DNA of 64,000 nt from NCBI GenBank assembly GCA_037039925.1, contig JAXRKP010000045.1, forward strand, positions 571,714 through 635,713, given 5' to 3'. This DNA is from Doris montereyensis. Taxonomy: Eukaryota > Mollusca > Gastropoda > Nudibranchia > Dorididae. Under the pieces are notes generated by a model. It saw only the letters and a list, made by a program, of their open reading frames with translations. It had not been told where the DNA came from and ran no database searches. The position numbers and the translations under genes were made by a program. Below are positions 1 to 10,639 of this stretch, piece by piece (the stretch's first letter is position 1; each line of letters begins with the position of its first letter).

Positions 1-66
1 AAGAAAAAGATATCTTCGAAAACGATTTACAAATAGCTGCAGAGAATCGTAAACCCAAACAGGAAC

Positions 67-303
67 TAATGGTTTTAGGAGATTTAAACGCTAGAGTAGG
101 CAACAATGTAGAAACGCCAGGAGGATTAATAGGTAAAGAAGGAGAGACAACAACTTCTCCAAAATGGAGAGAGTATAGATTTCGTGCCTAAAGAATAACA
201 TGAAAATAGCCAACACCTTTTTTCCTCATAAAGATATCCACACATATACAAGAGTAAATGTAAACAGGTGTAAAACGTCAATCATAGACTTCATGATAGT
301 TAT
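67..303 (+). pseudogene. LINE apurinic-type endonuclease, C-terminal remnant
   Basis: Translation gives LGDLNARVGN near 76-105, the GDxNARxG block of APE endonucleases that nick target DNA for target-primed reverse transcription. Further on, around 280-300, is a block resembling the catalytic IDFxxV motif. Stops and frame changes between them show decay. The N-terminal part of the domain lies left of the window. Confidence 0.7.
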
Positions 304-949
304 CAGCTCCCTTTATTTACAATACATTGGATGCAAGAGTAAACAGAGGAGCAGAAATATTTAGTGATCATCACTTAGTGATAGTTAAAATGAGATTACT
401 GACTAAAGAAAACAAACACAAAAAAGGAAAGAGAAGAAAGTTACTAAACTCAAAATAGAGAAACTAATTAAACCAGTAGTAAAAGAGATATACCAATCTA
501 AGATAAAAAGATTTATCAGTGAAAGACAGATGGATCTGAAGGATAGCACAATAGAAGAAAAATGACAGATGTATAAAGAAACAGTCCTCAGTTGTACTGA
601 AGAGGTCTGTGGTAGGAAACAAATTAAAGGAGATGGGAAAAGAACAGCATGGTGGAATGAGAATGTCAAAACTAAGGTCAAAGAAAAGAAGGATGCCTGC
701 AAGAAATACTTGCAAATAAAGAGACCAGAGGATAGGATAGATTACGTGAATAAAAGAACTATCGCCAAAGAGGAAGTGAGGAAAGCAAAACAGGAACAAT
801 GGGAAGAGATTGGACAAAGACTTCAAGTAACTATCAAGGAAACCAAAAGCTGTTCTTGGGGGGGGGGGGGGGGCAATGAAGAGAATGAGAAAGACCAAAG
901 CGTACCCAATACGACAAATTAAGAATGCAAAAGGAGAAAAAATGAAAAA

Positions 950-2510
950 GAAGCCAAATCATGGAAGCGTGGAGAAAGTACTTTCAACAATTACATAATC
1001 CTTCCAGAACGTAGGAAACAAGGAGGAGAGATTAATTAGTAAGAATAACAAGTAATCCAGAGGAGACAGCTGAAGATGTAGACATATCAATGGAAGAAAT
1101 CCATTCATCAGTAAGAAAAGTGAAATTTGGAAAAGCACTATGAGCAGATCAAGTTTATCCAGAAATGATTAAAAACCAAGGGAGAGAGGCAGACAAACTA
1201 CTACATGTAATATGCCAACAAGCATGGAAATCCAAAGAGGTGCCACACGACTGGAAAAAGGGAACGGTAGTACCAATACATAAGAAAGGGTTAACTATGG
1301 AATGCTCAAACTATAGAGGGATATCACTACTTAGCGTTCGAGGAAAAGTATATGACAGGATACTGGAAATGAGACTAAGGAAAAGAGAAGAGGATCAGAT
1401 TGAAGAGCATCAGAGTGGATTTAGACCAGGAAGAAGTGAACAAGACCACATATTTACACTTAGACAAATAATAGAAAAATTCCTTGAGAGAAACATTGAC
1501 TTGCACTTGTGTTTTATAGACATATGAAAGGTATTTGACACTGTGAGGAGGGACGAACTATGGCATTCCTTAAAAGAACACAATGCAGAGTAAAATTTAA
1601 TAGAAGCCGTTAATTTTTTTTTCAATTTACCAACATGTGCAGTGAGAGTAGTTGGAAACATATCTGCAGAATTTGATGTAGATATAGGAGTAAGACAGGG
1701 TTGTACCATAAGTCCTCTTTTGTTTATCACATTTATGGATTCAGTCGCAAAGGCATCCTCAAAAATGAAGAAAATGAATGTAGGTATGTGGAAGCTCAAA
1801 CCAGTAAATGTATCAATGCTTTCAATTGCCGATGATTTAGTTCTGTTTGGAAAATCACGAAGTGACCTTCAGTCGAATATCAACATTATGAACAATGAAC
1901 TAAATAAAAGAGGAATGAGAGTAAATGCAAAGAAAGCCAACACAATGCTAGTAAGTAGGAAGCTAAAATACAAAATCTTCAATTGGGCAGGGAGAATTTA
2001 GAACAAGTTCACAGCTACAATTACATAGGAGTAATGATTAACTCTGAAGGAAAACTAAGAGAAGAAATCAACCAGAGAATCAAAAGGGCAAGTGCAATAT
2101 ATAACCATGTAGGAAAGGCATTTGTAGGTAAGCAAGAATTGTCAACAAAAACCAAAATGGCAGTATACAATACAGTTTATTGTCCTACTCTCATCTATGG
2201 CAGCAAAACCTGGACCTTAGACAATAGAGAATACAGTAGAGTACATGCAGCTGAAATTAAATATCTAAGAACAGTAGTAGGGAAAACTAAAAGAGACAAA
2301 ATCAAAAACACAACAACAAGAGATCAAATCAAAGCAGATGGCATAAAAACTAAGAGAAAAATAAATCAATTGAGATGGTTTGGGCATGTAAACAGAATGA
2401 ATGACAATATAATAGCTAAATCAGTATACAGTGCTAAAGCCCAAGATAAAAGACCAAAAGGCAGACCTAGGAGAAAGGGAAGAAGATATAAAAGAGGCAT
2501 TGAAGAATAG
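950..2510 (+). pseudogene. LINE reverse transcriptase, frameshifted remnant
   Basis: Reading pieces at 1,165-1,527, 1,642-2,001 and 1,983-2,510 form one RT broken by frameshifts. Visible motifs are NYRGISLLS, GFRPGRSEQDHIFTLRQ, VRQGCTISPLLF and the catalytic ADD in IADDLVLFG. The C-terminal block contains GSKTWTLDNRE and LRWFGHVNRM and ends in a Lys/Arg-rich tail. A stop replaces a residue just before the ADQVYPEM block near 1,141, and the DYEKAFD-like block near 1,518-1,540 is shifted. The domain would copy LINE RNA at a nicked target, but this copy is dead. Confidence 0.85.
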
Positions 2511-2667
2511 AAAACATTTTTGGAAGGAAACAGAAAATGCCAGGACAGGGCATCCTGGAGAAAGATCATCTCAGGCATCTGAACCCATACACCGAAAGGT
2601 AGAATGGGAACTGATAAAGGAAGAAAGAAAGAGTTCTAGGCAGTGGGGCGGCATTAAAGAAAGATAA

Positions 2668-2970
2668 GTCGGCTAAGTTGGTTTCTAAGGTTGATTGCGT
2701 CTGAGGATAAGAGGCTTCTAGCTGGAATGTTGCTATCAATCAGAGCTTCGAGATATTTAGGAGCCTCTGAGTGTATGCATTTGTAGGTGTGGCATGTACA
2801 TTTTGAAGGTTATTCTTTTTTTCGATGGGTAGCCGCGTCTCCCCCAACCCCCCCCTCCCAGTAAGAAAAGAGTCAAGGAATCACAGAAATATCACACAAA
2901 TTAAAGATCCCCACGTAGAGCAGCGCCCACATTTATTTTCACCTCACGCCCCACACCCACCCCAAAGTTC
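2668..2970. other. No gene seen between LINE and SINE copy
   Basis: Short C-runs and open frames without recognisable similarity. Part may be LINE 3' UTR. Confidence 0.5.
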
Positions 2971-2974
2971 CACC

Positions 2975-3207
2975 CCTGTAAACAGCCACGGGATCTTTAA
3001 CATGCACATAGTGTTATGATCTGCACACGGGCCTCCTTTTTATCGCCCTTCTCCGATGGGGTTAGGTGTCCATCCATCTACCTGGAACAGGGGCGTAGAT
3101 TGTGTTCGAAAAAACTCGAGAAAACTGTTTAATCGTTGATGGGGCTCGAACCCACTACCTGTTGTTTGAGAGGCCGACACTTTACCTCTGGACTACCGAG
3201 TCTCCGA
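2975..3207 (-). mobile_element. SINE family A, copy 1
   Basis: Shares a block with six other sites: CTGTAAACAGCC, then a GTGCACAtAGTGTTaTGATCTGCACAC segment, then TCCATCCAtCTACCTGGA and a tRNA-like head with a GGGCTCGAACCC B-box-like box at about 3,141. The head reads on the minus strand, so the element is reversed. The 3' tail is missing. Confidence 0.7.
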
Positions 3208-3465
3208 CGTTGTACTCATAGGAAATGTACTTCATGCTACGTTCCTCACTTGAATCAGGCGTGAATGAGTACCCAACTATAAGTAGAGGAAGATCTTGTC
3301 AGAGCGTTAGTACGAAAAGCCTAACAGACTAGTGTATGCTGGTATGCTCCCCCGGGAGTTGAGAAGAACTTTGAATGAAATGGCCTGCGGGGGGGGGGGG
3401 TAAATAACGCACATTTTTGCGGGGGTACGGACTATAAATCCCTGTTTATCTTTATTGCCTAAGTC

Positions 3466-3531
3466 ATTCATTCGCTCATTCATTCATTCATTTATTCATT
3501 CATTCATTTATTCATTCATTCATTCATTCAA
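3466..3531. repeat. (ATTC)n microsatellite
   Basis: Imperfect tetranucleotide run of ATTC with occasional TTTA variants. Confidence 0.9.
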
Positions 3532-3819
3532 TCACTATGAGTGGAGTAGATGGTGGAGCTGACCCCCAGAAAGGTCGTCAACTCACGACTTGGTCCCAAA
3601 AATACCTAGGGATAAGTGTTGGGTTGGATTGGGGCAGGAAGGGGCGAGGAGGTGGTGGAGGTTGGTGAGGCGTTGCATTGCGAAGGTTATCCAATCCTCC
3701 TGGCAAAAGGTAAAGAGAGCTGCGTCAAACCGACCGCCCCTAATCACAATGACATATGTGCACGTACATTGAAAATATATCACATTATATTATATAATAT
3801 AATATAATAGATCCAGTCT

Positions 3820-4160
3820 CCACGATTGAAAATTATACAGAATATCACTCCTTCGCACTCGGTTGCTAATGCATTGAAATACAACAGTAGCAGGGCCAGG
3901 CCAAGTTTGAACTCGCGCCTCCTTTTCCCAACGACATGTACACGTACACGCTATGCACAATGAAATCATGTAACACATGTTGTGGCTCATCCAAGATTGA
4001 AAATTATATGGAATGTGACTCCTTCGCAATCGGTTACTATTACATTGAAATACAGCTGGGCTGGGCCAAATTGGTTACACCGTGCAAAGTACATGTAGCA
4101 GCAAACCCAGCCTTGAAAGCCGATCTAACTGCCTTGCATTGGTTTTTTTTGGTATAAAAG
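3820..4160. repeat. Diverged tandem duplication, about 171-bp unit
   Basis: The segment GATTGAAAATTATACAGAAT followed by CTCCTTCGCACTCGGTTGCT recurs near 3,992 with several substitutions. Each unit ends in a GGGC-CAGGCCAA-like stretch and an ACATGTA-rich stretch. No coding meaning seen. Confidence 0.7.
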
Positions 4161-4214
4161 TGTACTATTTAATAACAAGTCCATCAATCAACACAGATAT
4201 GGATATTTTCGTAG

Positions 4215-4720
4215 TGTAACAGAGTTGCTTGTAGCTCTGAAAGGGATTTTTCGTAGTAAGTGAAAACTCATGACGTAATCGATCTTTGCATGTGCCGAGT
4301 CCGAGGCGAGCTTATTAAGCTCGCCTCGGCCGAGTCCTAGCGTGTTTGTGACTTAATCGTTTGGCAGCCCTAGTATCGATTCGTTTATGTCTAGAAAGAA
4401 ATAGCTTAGTCCAGATTCGTGTAGAATCGTATCGAAGCTTTCTAGATTGTTTTTAATTATAAAGGACAATTTATCTATGATTGTGGGAGCGCGACAAACA
4501 TATTTGATAATTGCGAGAGAAGTGCATGCTTATTCCACCTTTTATGCGTTCATTGTGAATTTGCTTCACCTCATTGATTGAATGTCGACTGTGAGTATAA
4601 TAAACATCTTTGTTGTAATTATTAATTGAGCATTGGTGTTTCTAGATTGTGTCTACGCCATCATCAACATCATCTAAATCTAGAGTAAATTGTCTCGCTC
4701 CATACATACCCTTCGTAACA
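4215..4720 (+). repeat. 5' LTR of Gmr1-like retrotransposon
   Basis: Begins TGTAAC and ends CGTAACA, the usual TG..CA form. It matches the 3' copy near 10,063-10,560 over several blocks, for example TGACGTAATCGATCTT, ATTGTCGACTGTGAGTATAATAAACATCTT and AATTGTCTCGCTCCATA. The TATAATAAACATC block near 4,596-4,610 may hold a polyadenylation signal (AATAAA). The two LTRs have clearly diverged, so the insertion is not recent. Confidence 0.85.
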
Positions 4721-4723
4721 CTC

Positions 4724-4742
4724 TGGGGGCTCATCACAGGAT
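4724..4742 (+). promoter_or_regulatory. Primer-binding site, proline-tRNA-like
   Basis: TGGGGGCTCATCACAGGAT starts three bases after the LTR end. The first nine bases match the classic tRNA-Pro primer site, and most of the rest is close. Minus-strand cDNA synthesis would start here. Confidence 0.65.
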
Positions 4743-4745
4743 CAG

Positions 4746-4900
4746 ATAATATGGAATCTAGATCTACATCAAATCTAGATCTAGATCTATCTTGTTAGAT
4801 CTAGATTTTAACAAAATTCCATAGATCTAGATTTTACATCCCCGAAGGAGGACAGGCAAAATTGATTCTAGATCAGCTATATCTGGATCTAGATATAAAC
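4746..4900 (+). repeat. Clustered AGATCT/TCTAGA palindromes in retrotransposon leader
   Basis: The self-complementary string ATCTAGAT recurs many times, with AGATCTAGATCT at about 4,788. It sits in the untranslated leader after the primer site. Confidence 0.7.
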
Positions 4901-5036
4901 CTAATTGAGGTATCCACAGGCCTTAAATCAATCGACAATATCGAAGGAATTACCTCTAGAACTAAACGGAAAGATTACCACTGTCGGGCAGTATTGTTAA
5001 CAGATCTAAATCCTTTATCGAAGAAAAGAAGTCATT

Positions 5037-5830
5037 ATGCCAGAGGTCATCGCTAGACTATCGGCAGCGTCTGAGGCCATGTGCCTATCAGCAGATGAGA
5101 GAAAAGACTACATCAAGAATGGATTGCAAAAACGACAAGCTAGACAACAGCAACTGGAGTTGGAAAAATTACGACTGGCCGAAAAGGAAAAGAAAAAAGA
5201 GCACAAGTTGGCGATGGAAAGATGTCGACTGGAGGCAAACATGAACAACCTTTCCTCAACGGTTCCTACATCTGAACTACCAAAAACTACAACCGTTTGT
5301 AGACTTTGATGATGATTTGGATAGCTCACCAGATACGAAAACTTCGCCACAACAAACGGATGGAGAAGGGAAATCTGGCCTACGTGTTTAAGTGCTTTGT
5401 TAACTGAAAGGACCTTGGGCTGCTTTTCATGCCTATCTCAGGAAAGAGGCAAATGACTACGAGTACGTGAAGAGAGCATTGCAAATCCGTTACAACCTAA
5501 CAGTGGATGGATTGTAACTGCAAGCCACAGGATGGAAAAAATTAAAGTATGTTTAGTATGAGGCCCAAGGCATACCTTGAAGGATGGGTGAGGTTATCGT
5601 AGGTTGACGAAAGCTACACCGGCCTAGGAGAGCTCTTTGTTTTGGAACAATTTATGGATGCCTGCCCGGACGATCTGGCGACGCATATTCGCGAGAAGAA
5701 ATTATCCTCACTGGAAGGTGTGGCATAAACGGCAGATAATTTCTTAACAGCAAGAAACTAGCAATTTAGTGGCCGTACAAGGTAACATGTCAACAGTAAT
5801 GGACGGAATGCATAAAGAAGTAATGCGGAG
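5037..5830 (+). pseudogene. gag: coiled-coil N-terminus and SCAN-like capsid
   Basis: The first 90 codons from 5,037 encode a Lys/Glu/Arg-rich heptad-like segment that looks like a coiled coil. Downstream, in broken frames, come blocks resembling the capsid C-terminal domain: AFHAYLRKEANDYEYVKRAL near 5,428-5,490, then LVLEQFMDACPDDLATHIRE near 5,640-5,695. That L-x-EQF--CP-DLA-HI pattern is SCAN-like. Capsid would assemble the virus-like particle. Several stops and shifts make it non-functional. Confidence 0.7.
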
Positions 5831-5839
5831 ACAAATTCA

Positions 5840-6056
5840 AATGTTTCAACATGTTTCAAGTGTGGGAGGCCTGGCCACAGATTGATGGAATTTAAAGCTG
5901 GAGGAAGCAAATACCAGGACGTCAAATGTTTTAAAAGCGAGAATCAAGGCCACACGATGAATAGTTGTGCTGGAGCTGGCAGAGATAGACGAGATTATGA
6001 CCTCAAGTGTTATAAGTGTGGAAAACAAGGCCATACGGCGAGGTACTGTGAGGCAT
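5840..6056 (+). pseudogene. gag nucleocapsid: CCHC zinc knuckles
   Basis: Three knuckle-like motifs. The first (CFKCGRPGH near 5,850) and second (CFKSENQGHTMNSC) have each lost a cysteine. The third (CYKCGKQGHTARYC, about 6,009-6,050) is intact CX2CX4HX4C. Such knuckles bind genomic RNA for packaging. Confidence 0.85.
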
Positions 6057-6600
6057 GGAACCAGAAGCATGGAATCACACCGAAGACGGCGGGTGTGCAG
6101 TAGTATTGGTAAAGAGGCCCACGGAGGAAGTGTCGAATGATGGTGATTCGACGGAGGACGAGATGATGAACGTCAAAGCCGAGATTACGGACGGGATGCT
6201 GCAGCTGAGCATGCCCGTGGTATCAAATTGTGGAATTTGCAGCAAGAGTAGACCTGTTGGGTATACGAGGCCACCGGTGTTGTGGGTTCTCATAGGAGAC
6301 GAGGAGGTAGATGCCTTGAGAGACACGAACTGTGAAGGCGTTATCGTGCATATAATTGATAACACGGTGCTGCTGGCGGAGAAAGCAGTAATCGAAGTAA
6401 GGATACTGTACATGAAGAGAAAGGTCACATTATTATGTATCCCTGATGCCATATGTGATTTAGTTGACGGAACGTGGATGGAGCCAAGAATCCTGACGAT
6501 CCGGATAACTGGATGGTGGGTGCAGTGGCGACGAGATCCCAGGCAGGACGGAAGGAAGAGAAAGCTAGATTGCACGTGTTTAAAGTGGAGAGGCAAATAG
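6055..6600 (+). pseudogene. Retropepsin-like protease region
   Basis: Open frame of 181 codons. Around 6,310-6,345 it reads ALRDTNCEGVIV, the position of the aspartic protease active site (normally A-L-L/I-D-S/T-G). Gly is replaced by Asn, which should abolish catalysis. Downstream VTLLCIPDAICDLVDG fits the ILG-like flap-distal part. It lies between the CCHC knuckles and the integrase, as expected. Weak overall similarity, so the call rests on the motif and context. Confidence 0.6.
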
Positions 6601-6789
6601 GCGTTGGTCGGAGGGAACTGATTCGACTCCAAGAAGAAAACAGGCGATAGTGAATCTGGCAGACGCTACAGTACCAAAAGCGAGAGAAAAGAAGACTGCT
6701 CGCTTCGAAAACGATAAGGTGTCGTGTGCATAATTTGTGAGGACAACGGCTGAGGATCGAGTGTGAGGCAGGTAGTTTTGCCACAGAGT

Positions 6790-7850
6790 TTGCGGAACTA
6801 TATTATGATGTCGGTGGCTCATGACTCTATTATGGGAGGATATCAAAGAATTCGGAAGACGAGAGAAAAAGTCATCAGTAATTTCTACTGGCCTGGAGTA
6901 TAAGGAGATGTCGCGAGATTTTGCCTTTCCTGTAAACTTTGCCAGGAGACAGTCCACACAGGAGCAATACCTAGAGCCTCACCAGAACATGCCACTTGTG
7001 GATACCCCTTTTAAGAGAGTGGCTACTGATCTTGTTGGCCTTAATCGCCCAGCACGTGAGGAAAGACATCAGTACATTCTAAAGTTGGTGGATTACGCCA
7101 CGAGGTATCCGAAAGATGTGCCTCTCAAACGGATTGACACGGAAACTGTTGTGGAGGCATTGGTGACATCTACAGTCTGTTGGGAGTGCCTGATGAAGTA
7201 TTTACGAATCAAGGGACGTAATTTATGTCTGATTGCATGAAGGAGGTGTGCAGATTGCTTGGTAGCCAGACGACCACAACACCATATCATCCTATGTGCA
7301 ACGGCTTAGCGTAAAAGTTCAATGGAACTTTAAAGAAGACCCCGAGAAGATTGCAGTGAACAACCAAGACAGTGGCATCGATTCATCAACGCGCTGCTTT
7401 TTGCATGTAGAGACGTCCCGCAGGAATCCCACCAAGATTGCTCCATTTGAGTTGCTATATGGCAGAACTGTTAGAGGTCCAATGAGAATATTGCGGCAAT
7501 TATGGACAAAGGATATCGAGGAGCCAGGAGGTCAAGGCTAGTTTTCAGTTTGTAATGGAACTGAGAGAATGCATAGAAAAGACTTCGAAATTAGCTCAGG
7601 AAGAGCTTACGAAGGCGCAAGGAAAACAGAAGACGTATTACGACAGCAAGGCAAAATTGAGAAAGTTAACCCCTGGTGAATAGGTACTTGTACTTTTACC
7701 AACTGATGCAAATAAGTTGCTGTTGCGATGGAAGGTCCTTTTGAAGTGGTATCAGTGGTTGGGATCAATGATTACAAGGTAAAGATGAAAAAACAAGATA
7801 AAGACACTTCATGTGAACTTGCTGAAGCGCTTTAATTCTCCGACGGATGG
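6790..7850 (+). pseudogene. Integrase (HHCC finger, catalytic core, C-terminal domain), located upstream of RT
   Basis: Near 6,817-6,950 are the zinc-finger blocks (AHD..IMGGY, FYWPG, SC..C), interrupted by a stop. The core follows with ATDLVGLNRP (first Asp) and YILKLVDYATRYP near 7,020-7,110. The second Asp block reads TNQGRNF near 7,205, so Asp has become Asn. The TTPYHP-NG block near 7,279-7,306 is present, but the third acidic residue is lost to a stop. A C-terminal domain follows to about 7,835 (YYDSKAKLRKLTPGE, then HVNLLKRF). Integrase would insert cDNA. This copy is inactive. Confidence 0.8.
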
Positions 7851-8239
7851 AAACGTAGACACGGGAGCTAGAAATACAGGCGCAACGGCTGTGACAACAA
7901 CGTATCAGCACGGAGGCAGTGGCGTCGACTGGCAGTGATAGTGGCTGCGATAGACTCAAGCGGTGCAATGAAACTCATGGACATGGTGTCTGCACGACGG
8001 CAGCGGTGGACGCGTATCGTCGTTACGACACCCGGAGGAGTTTCAGATCGAGCGTTTTCGCCATCCCGTTTTATTGAGGATAATCAGCAAGCTTTCAACG
8101 ACATGACAACGGCACGTGATTCAACCTATCGAGGAGGCGTGGCTGTACTCGAAGACAGTGACTTCGACGACGGTGCAACATCTGCAGAGGACCTCGCAGA
8201 TCTCAGGAACATGAGGTCAAACAGAAATCTCACCAAGAC

Positions 8240-9010
8240 CTGAAGTTCGGAGACAACCTGGCGGCGGAGGAACGCAAACAGTTGCTTGATCTGACCTGCC
8301 AATATAGAAATATGTTTTCAGATGTGCCTGTCTGTTGTCAACTCACGGCGGAGGTACCGGTTCGCTAACGCCCTTATCCTGTTCCTTACACAACGCGAGA
8401 TGCGTTGCAATCTGAGCTGCAAACCACGGAAGACCTTGGAATCATCAGAAACAGTTTGTCATCGTATGGTTTGCCCTTAGTTAGTGGTAGTGAAAAAAGG
8501 ATGGAATGGGTCGTATATGCGTTGATTATTGTCGACTTAGCAAGCTCACCGTATTCGATCCACACTCATCAGCCCATCCTTCCGACGCGTTTCAAAATTT
8601 AGCTGCTGACAACTATTTCTCCAAGAGGGACCTAAGTAAAGGTTACGAGCAGATTAAAGTCAGGGAAGAGGATGTACCAAAGATTGCATTCGTGACCATT
8701 AGAGAACATTATGAGCTCCCCTGTATGCCATTCGGCATGATGAACCCTGGAGCGACGCTGAGCAGGACTGTGAAGAGACCACTGGACCGCACTGACTGCG
8801 TGGCGGCCTATGTGAATGATCTACTGGTGCATACAGAGACTTGCGAGGAGCATCGGTGTACCATGGAGGAGCTGTTTAGACGTCTACAGGAGGCTGGCCT
8901 GATAGTGAGACTAACCAAGTGTGTGCTGAGAGCCCCTCAGATCGATTTTGTGGGACATTCACTTAAGAAAGATGTTGTTGGACTTCATGAGGAGAACATC
9001 TCTAAGTGAG
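8240..9010 (+). pseudogene. Reverse transcriptase, Ty3/gypsy type
   Basis: The N-terminal block (KQLLDLTCQYRNMFSD, about 8,275-8,325) and a PYP-type block near 8,370 precede the long open stretch 8,506-9,009. Visible motifs: CVDYCRLSKLTV, FSKRDLSKGYEQIKV, MPFGMMNPGATL, and YVNDLLVHTE where YxDD is expected, so one catalytic Asp is Asn. VGHSL marks the thumb. A stop at 9,007 separates it from RNase H. It is gypsy-like by sequence. Confidence 0.9.
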
Positions 9011-9620
9011 GGACGCTCCAAGACCAAACACCAAGAAGAAAATCAAGTCATTTTTAGGATTAATTGGCTATTGTCATGATTTTATATCTAACTTTACTGC
9101 TGTTAAAGCGCTTTTGTCAGATTTGTTGAGAAAAGGCCAACATAATGTGATTAAATGGAATGATCCTCAAGAAAAAGTTTATTTATATTTGAAAGATGTA
9201 ATTGTATCCAAACCTGTGTTGTATTTACGTGATGTGAAGAAAGACTTTGTCTTAAATACGGATGCTTCTGATCATTGTATTGGTGTTACTTTAATGCAGG
9301 AGGACAATGGTGTTTTACACCCGATTGCTTTTGAAAATAGAAAGTTGTTACCACGTGAAGTAAGATACTCAGTGATAGAGCATGACTGTCTTGCAATTAT
9401 TTGGCCAGTCAAGAGGTTTCAGTTATATTTGTATGGTAGACAGTTTGTACTGCAGATTGACCACCGACATCTTGAGTATATCCATGCTATTAAGTTCACA
9501 TCTCCTAGATTATGATTTGGGTTTTATTTCTGCAGAGCTACAACTTTAGGATTCAGCATGTTAAAGGAAAGGATAATGTTGGGGCTGATTTGGCGCGCGC
9601 CAGGTCTGCGCTGCGCGCTA
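9006..9620 (+). pseudogene. RNase H domain of the retrotransposon
   Basis: Starts with the RT connection block PRPNTKKKIKSFLGLIGYC, then LNTDASDHCIGVTLMQ (catalytic Asp in TDAS), SVIEHDCLAIIW, and FVLQIDHRHLEY with the second Asp. After a stop at 9,513 the FRIQHVKGKDNVGADLARA block near 9,545-9,600 closes the domain. It would degrade the RNA strand during reverse transcription. No integrase follows, and about 440 bp of non-coding sequence leads to the 3' LTR. Confidence 0.9.
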
Positions 9621-10050
9621 GGAAGTCGGGTGATGTAATTGTATGATGTATAACATTATTGTGTAAGATTGCATTCTGTGACAATAAATTGGAGGCATTT
9701 GCTTGTGTTGATTTTATTTGAGACTTCGAGATTTCTCAGTTTTTGATATGATTTCAGGGTTTGAAATATTCTATTCTTGATGTGTAATATAGTAACAAGG
9801 TTGTGAGTTATATGCACATATTGTGTGTGTGTGTTGATTACTTGTAATACTAAGCACATTATTGTATGCCATGTTTCACGCTTTGAAGAACTTTCTATAT
9901 AATGTTCACATACCTTGTTATTGCGATTTGAGATGTCAAGTATTGGGCTCATGTCTCCTAGTAATTGAATGTGAACGAGTATTTGTTGTTTATGTAATGG
10001 TAATTTTCTATCGGGGTGCATGTAACTGTTCTTTGATAAATAACAGTTTT

Positions 10051-10064
10051 AATGAGGGAGTGAA
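10051..10064 (+). promoter_or_regulatory. Polypurine tract before 3' LTR
   Basis: AATGAGGGAGTGAAG-type purine-rich run immediately before TAACAGAG, the start of the 3' LTR. This is the usual plus-strand primer position. Confidence 0.55.
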
Positions 10065-10560
10065 GTAACAGAGTGAAGGGGATTTTCTATTAGTAAGTGA
10101 AACCCATGACGTAATCGATCTTACATGTGCTGAGCCCAAACATGTTTGTGACTTAATCGTTTTGGTGCCGTAGTATTGATTCCTTTATGTCTAGAAAGAA
10201 ATATCTTATTCTATATTCATGTGACATCGTATCGAAGCTTCTGAATTTTCTTGAATGTTCTGGAAATTTCCGTTTCTGGAAGAGTCTTTGTTTTTAAGTA
10301 CAAAATGGCAATTTATCTATGACTATGGGAGTGTAAGAAATATATTTGATAAGTACGAGAGAAGTACATGTTGATTCCACCTTTATATATCAGTATTGTG
10401 AATTTGCTTCACTCCATTGATTGATTGTCGACTGTGAGTATAATAAACATCTTCGTTGTAATTATTACTTGAGCATTGGTGTTTCTAGATTGTGTCTACG
10501 CCTTCGTCAACATCTAACTCTAGAGTAAATTGTCTCGCTCCATATATACCCTTCGTATGT
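10063..10560 (+). repeat. 3' LTR of Gmr1-like retrotransposon
   Basis: Homologous to 4,215-4,720, with many substitutions, an extra TTCTGAATTTTC-type block near 10,240-10,300 and loss of the CCGAGGCGAGC-containing part. The terminal bases are eroded (CTTCGTATGTCACA in place of CTTCGTAACA), so the exact end is uncertain by about 10 bp. Confidence 0.8.
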
Positions 10561-10639
10561 CACACGTAGCTAGCCTCCAGAGCCATCTGAGTCTTAGTAT
10601 GATGGTGTCGTTATGTCGGTTCGCGCAGTCTTTAAAAAA

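Larger units (their letters stand above)
1..2667 (+). mobile_element. Non-LTR retrotransposon (LINE), 5'-truncated by window edge, decayed
   Basis: Remnant of an APE-type LINE. The left edge begins inside the endonuclease. The reverse transcriptase and a basic C-terminal region follow on the plus strand. The frame is broken by several stops and shifts, so it cannot encode a working protein. The C-terminal LRWFGHVNRM-type motif is common in RTE/Jockey-like elements, but I could not assign a clade. No target-site duplication could be judged because the 5' end is outside the window. Confidence 0.85.
4215..10560 (+). mobile_element. Gmr1-like Ty3/gypsy LTR retrotransposon (INT before RT), degenerate
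   Basis: Complete in outline: 5' LTR, primer site, gag with SCAN-like capsid and CCHC knuckles, protease, integrase, reverse transcriptase, RNase H, 3' LTR. The pol order PR-INT-RT-RH is that of Gmr1-like elements (known from the literature as Ty3/gypsy by sequence but with copia-like order). Every domain is broken by stops or shifts, and catalytic residues are lost in PR, INT and RT. No second integrase follows RNase H, which argues against a plain gypsy element. Confidence 0.8.
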
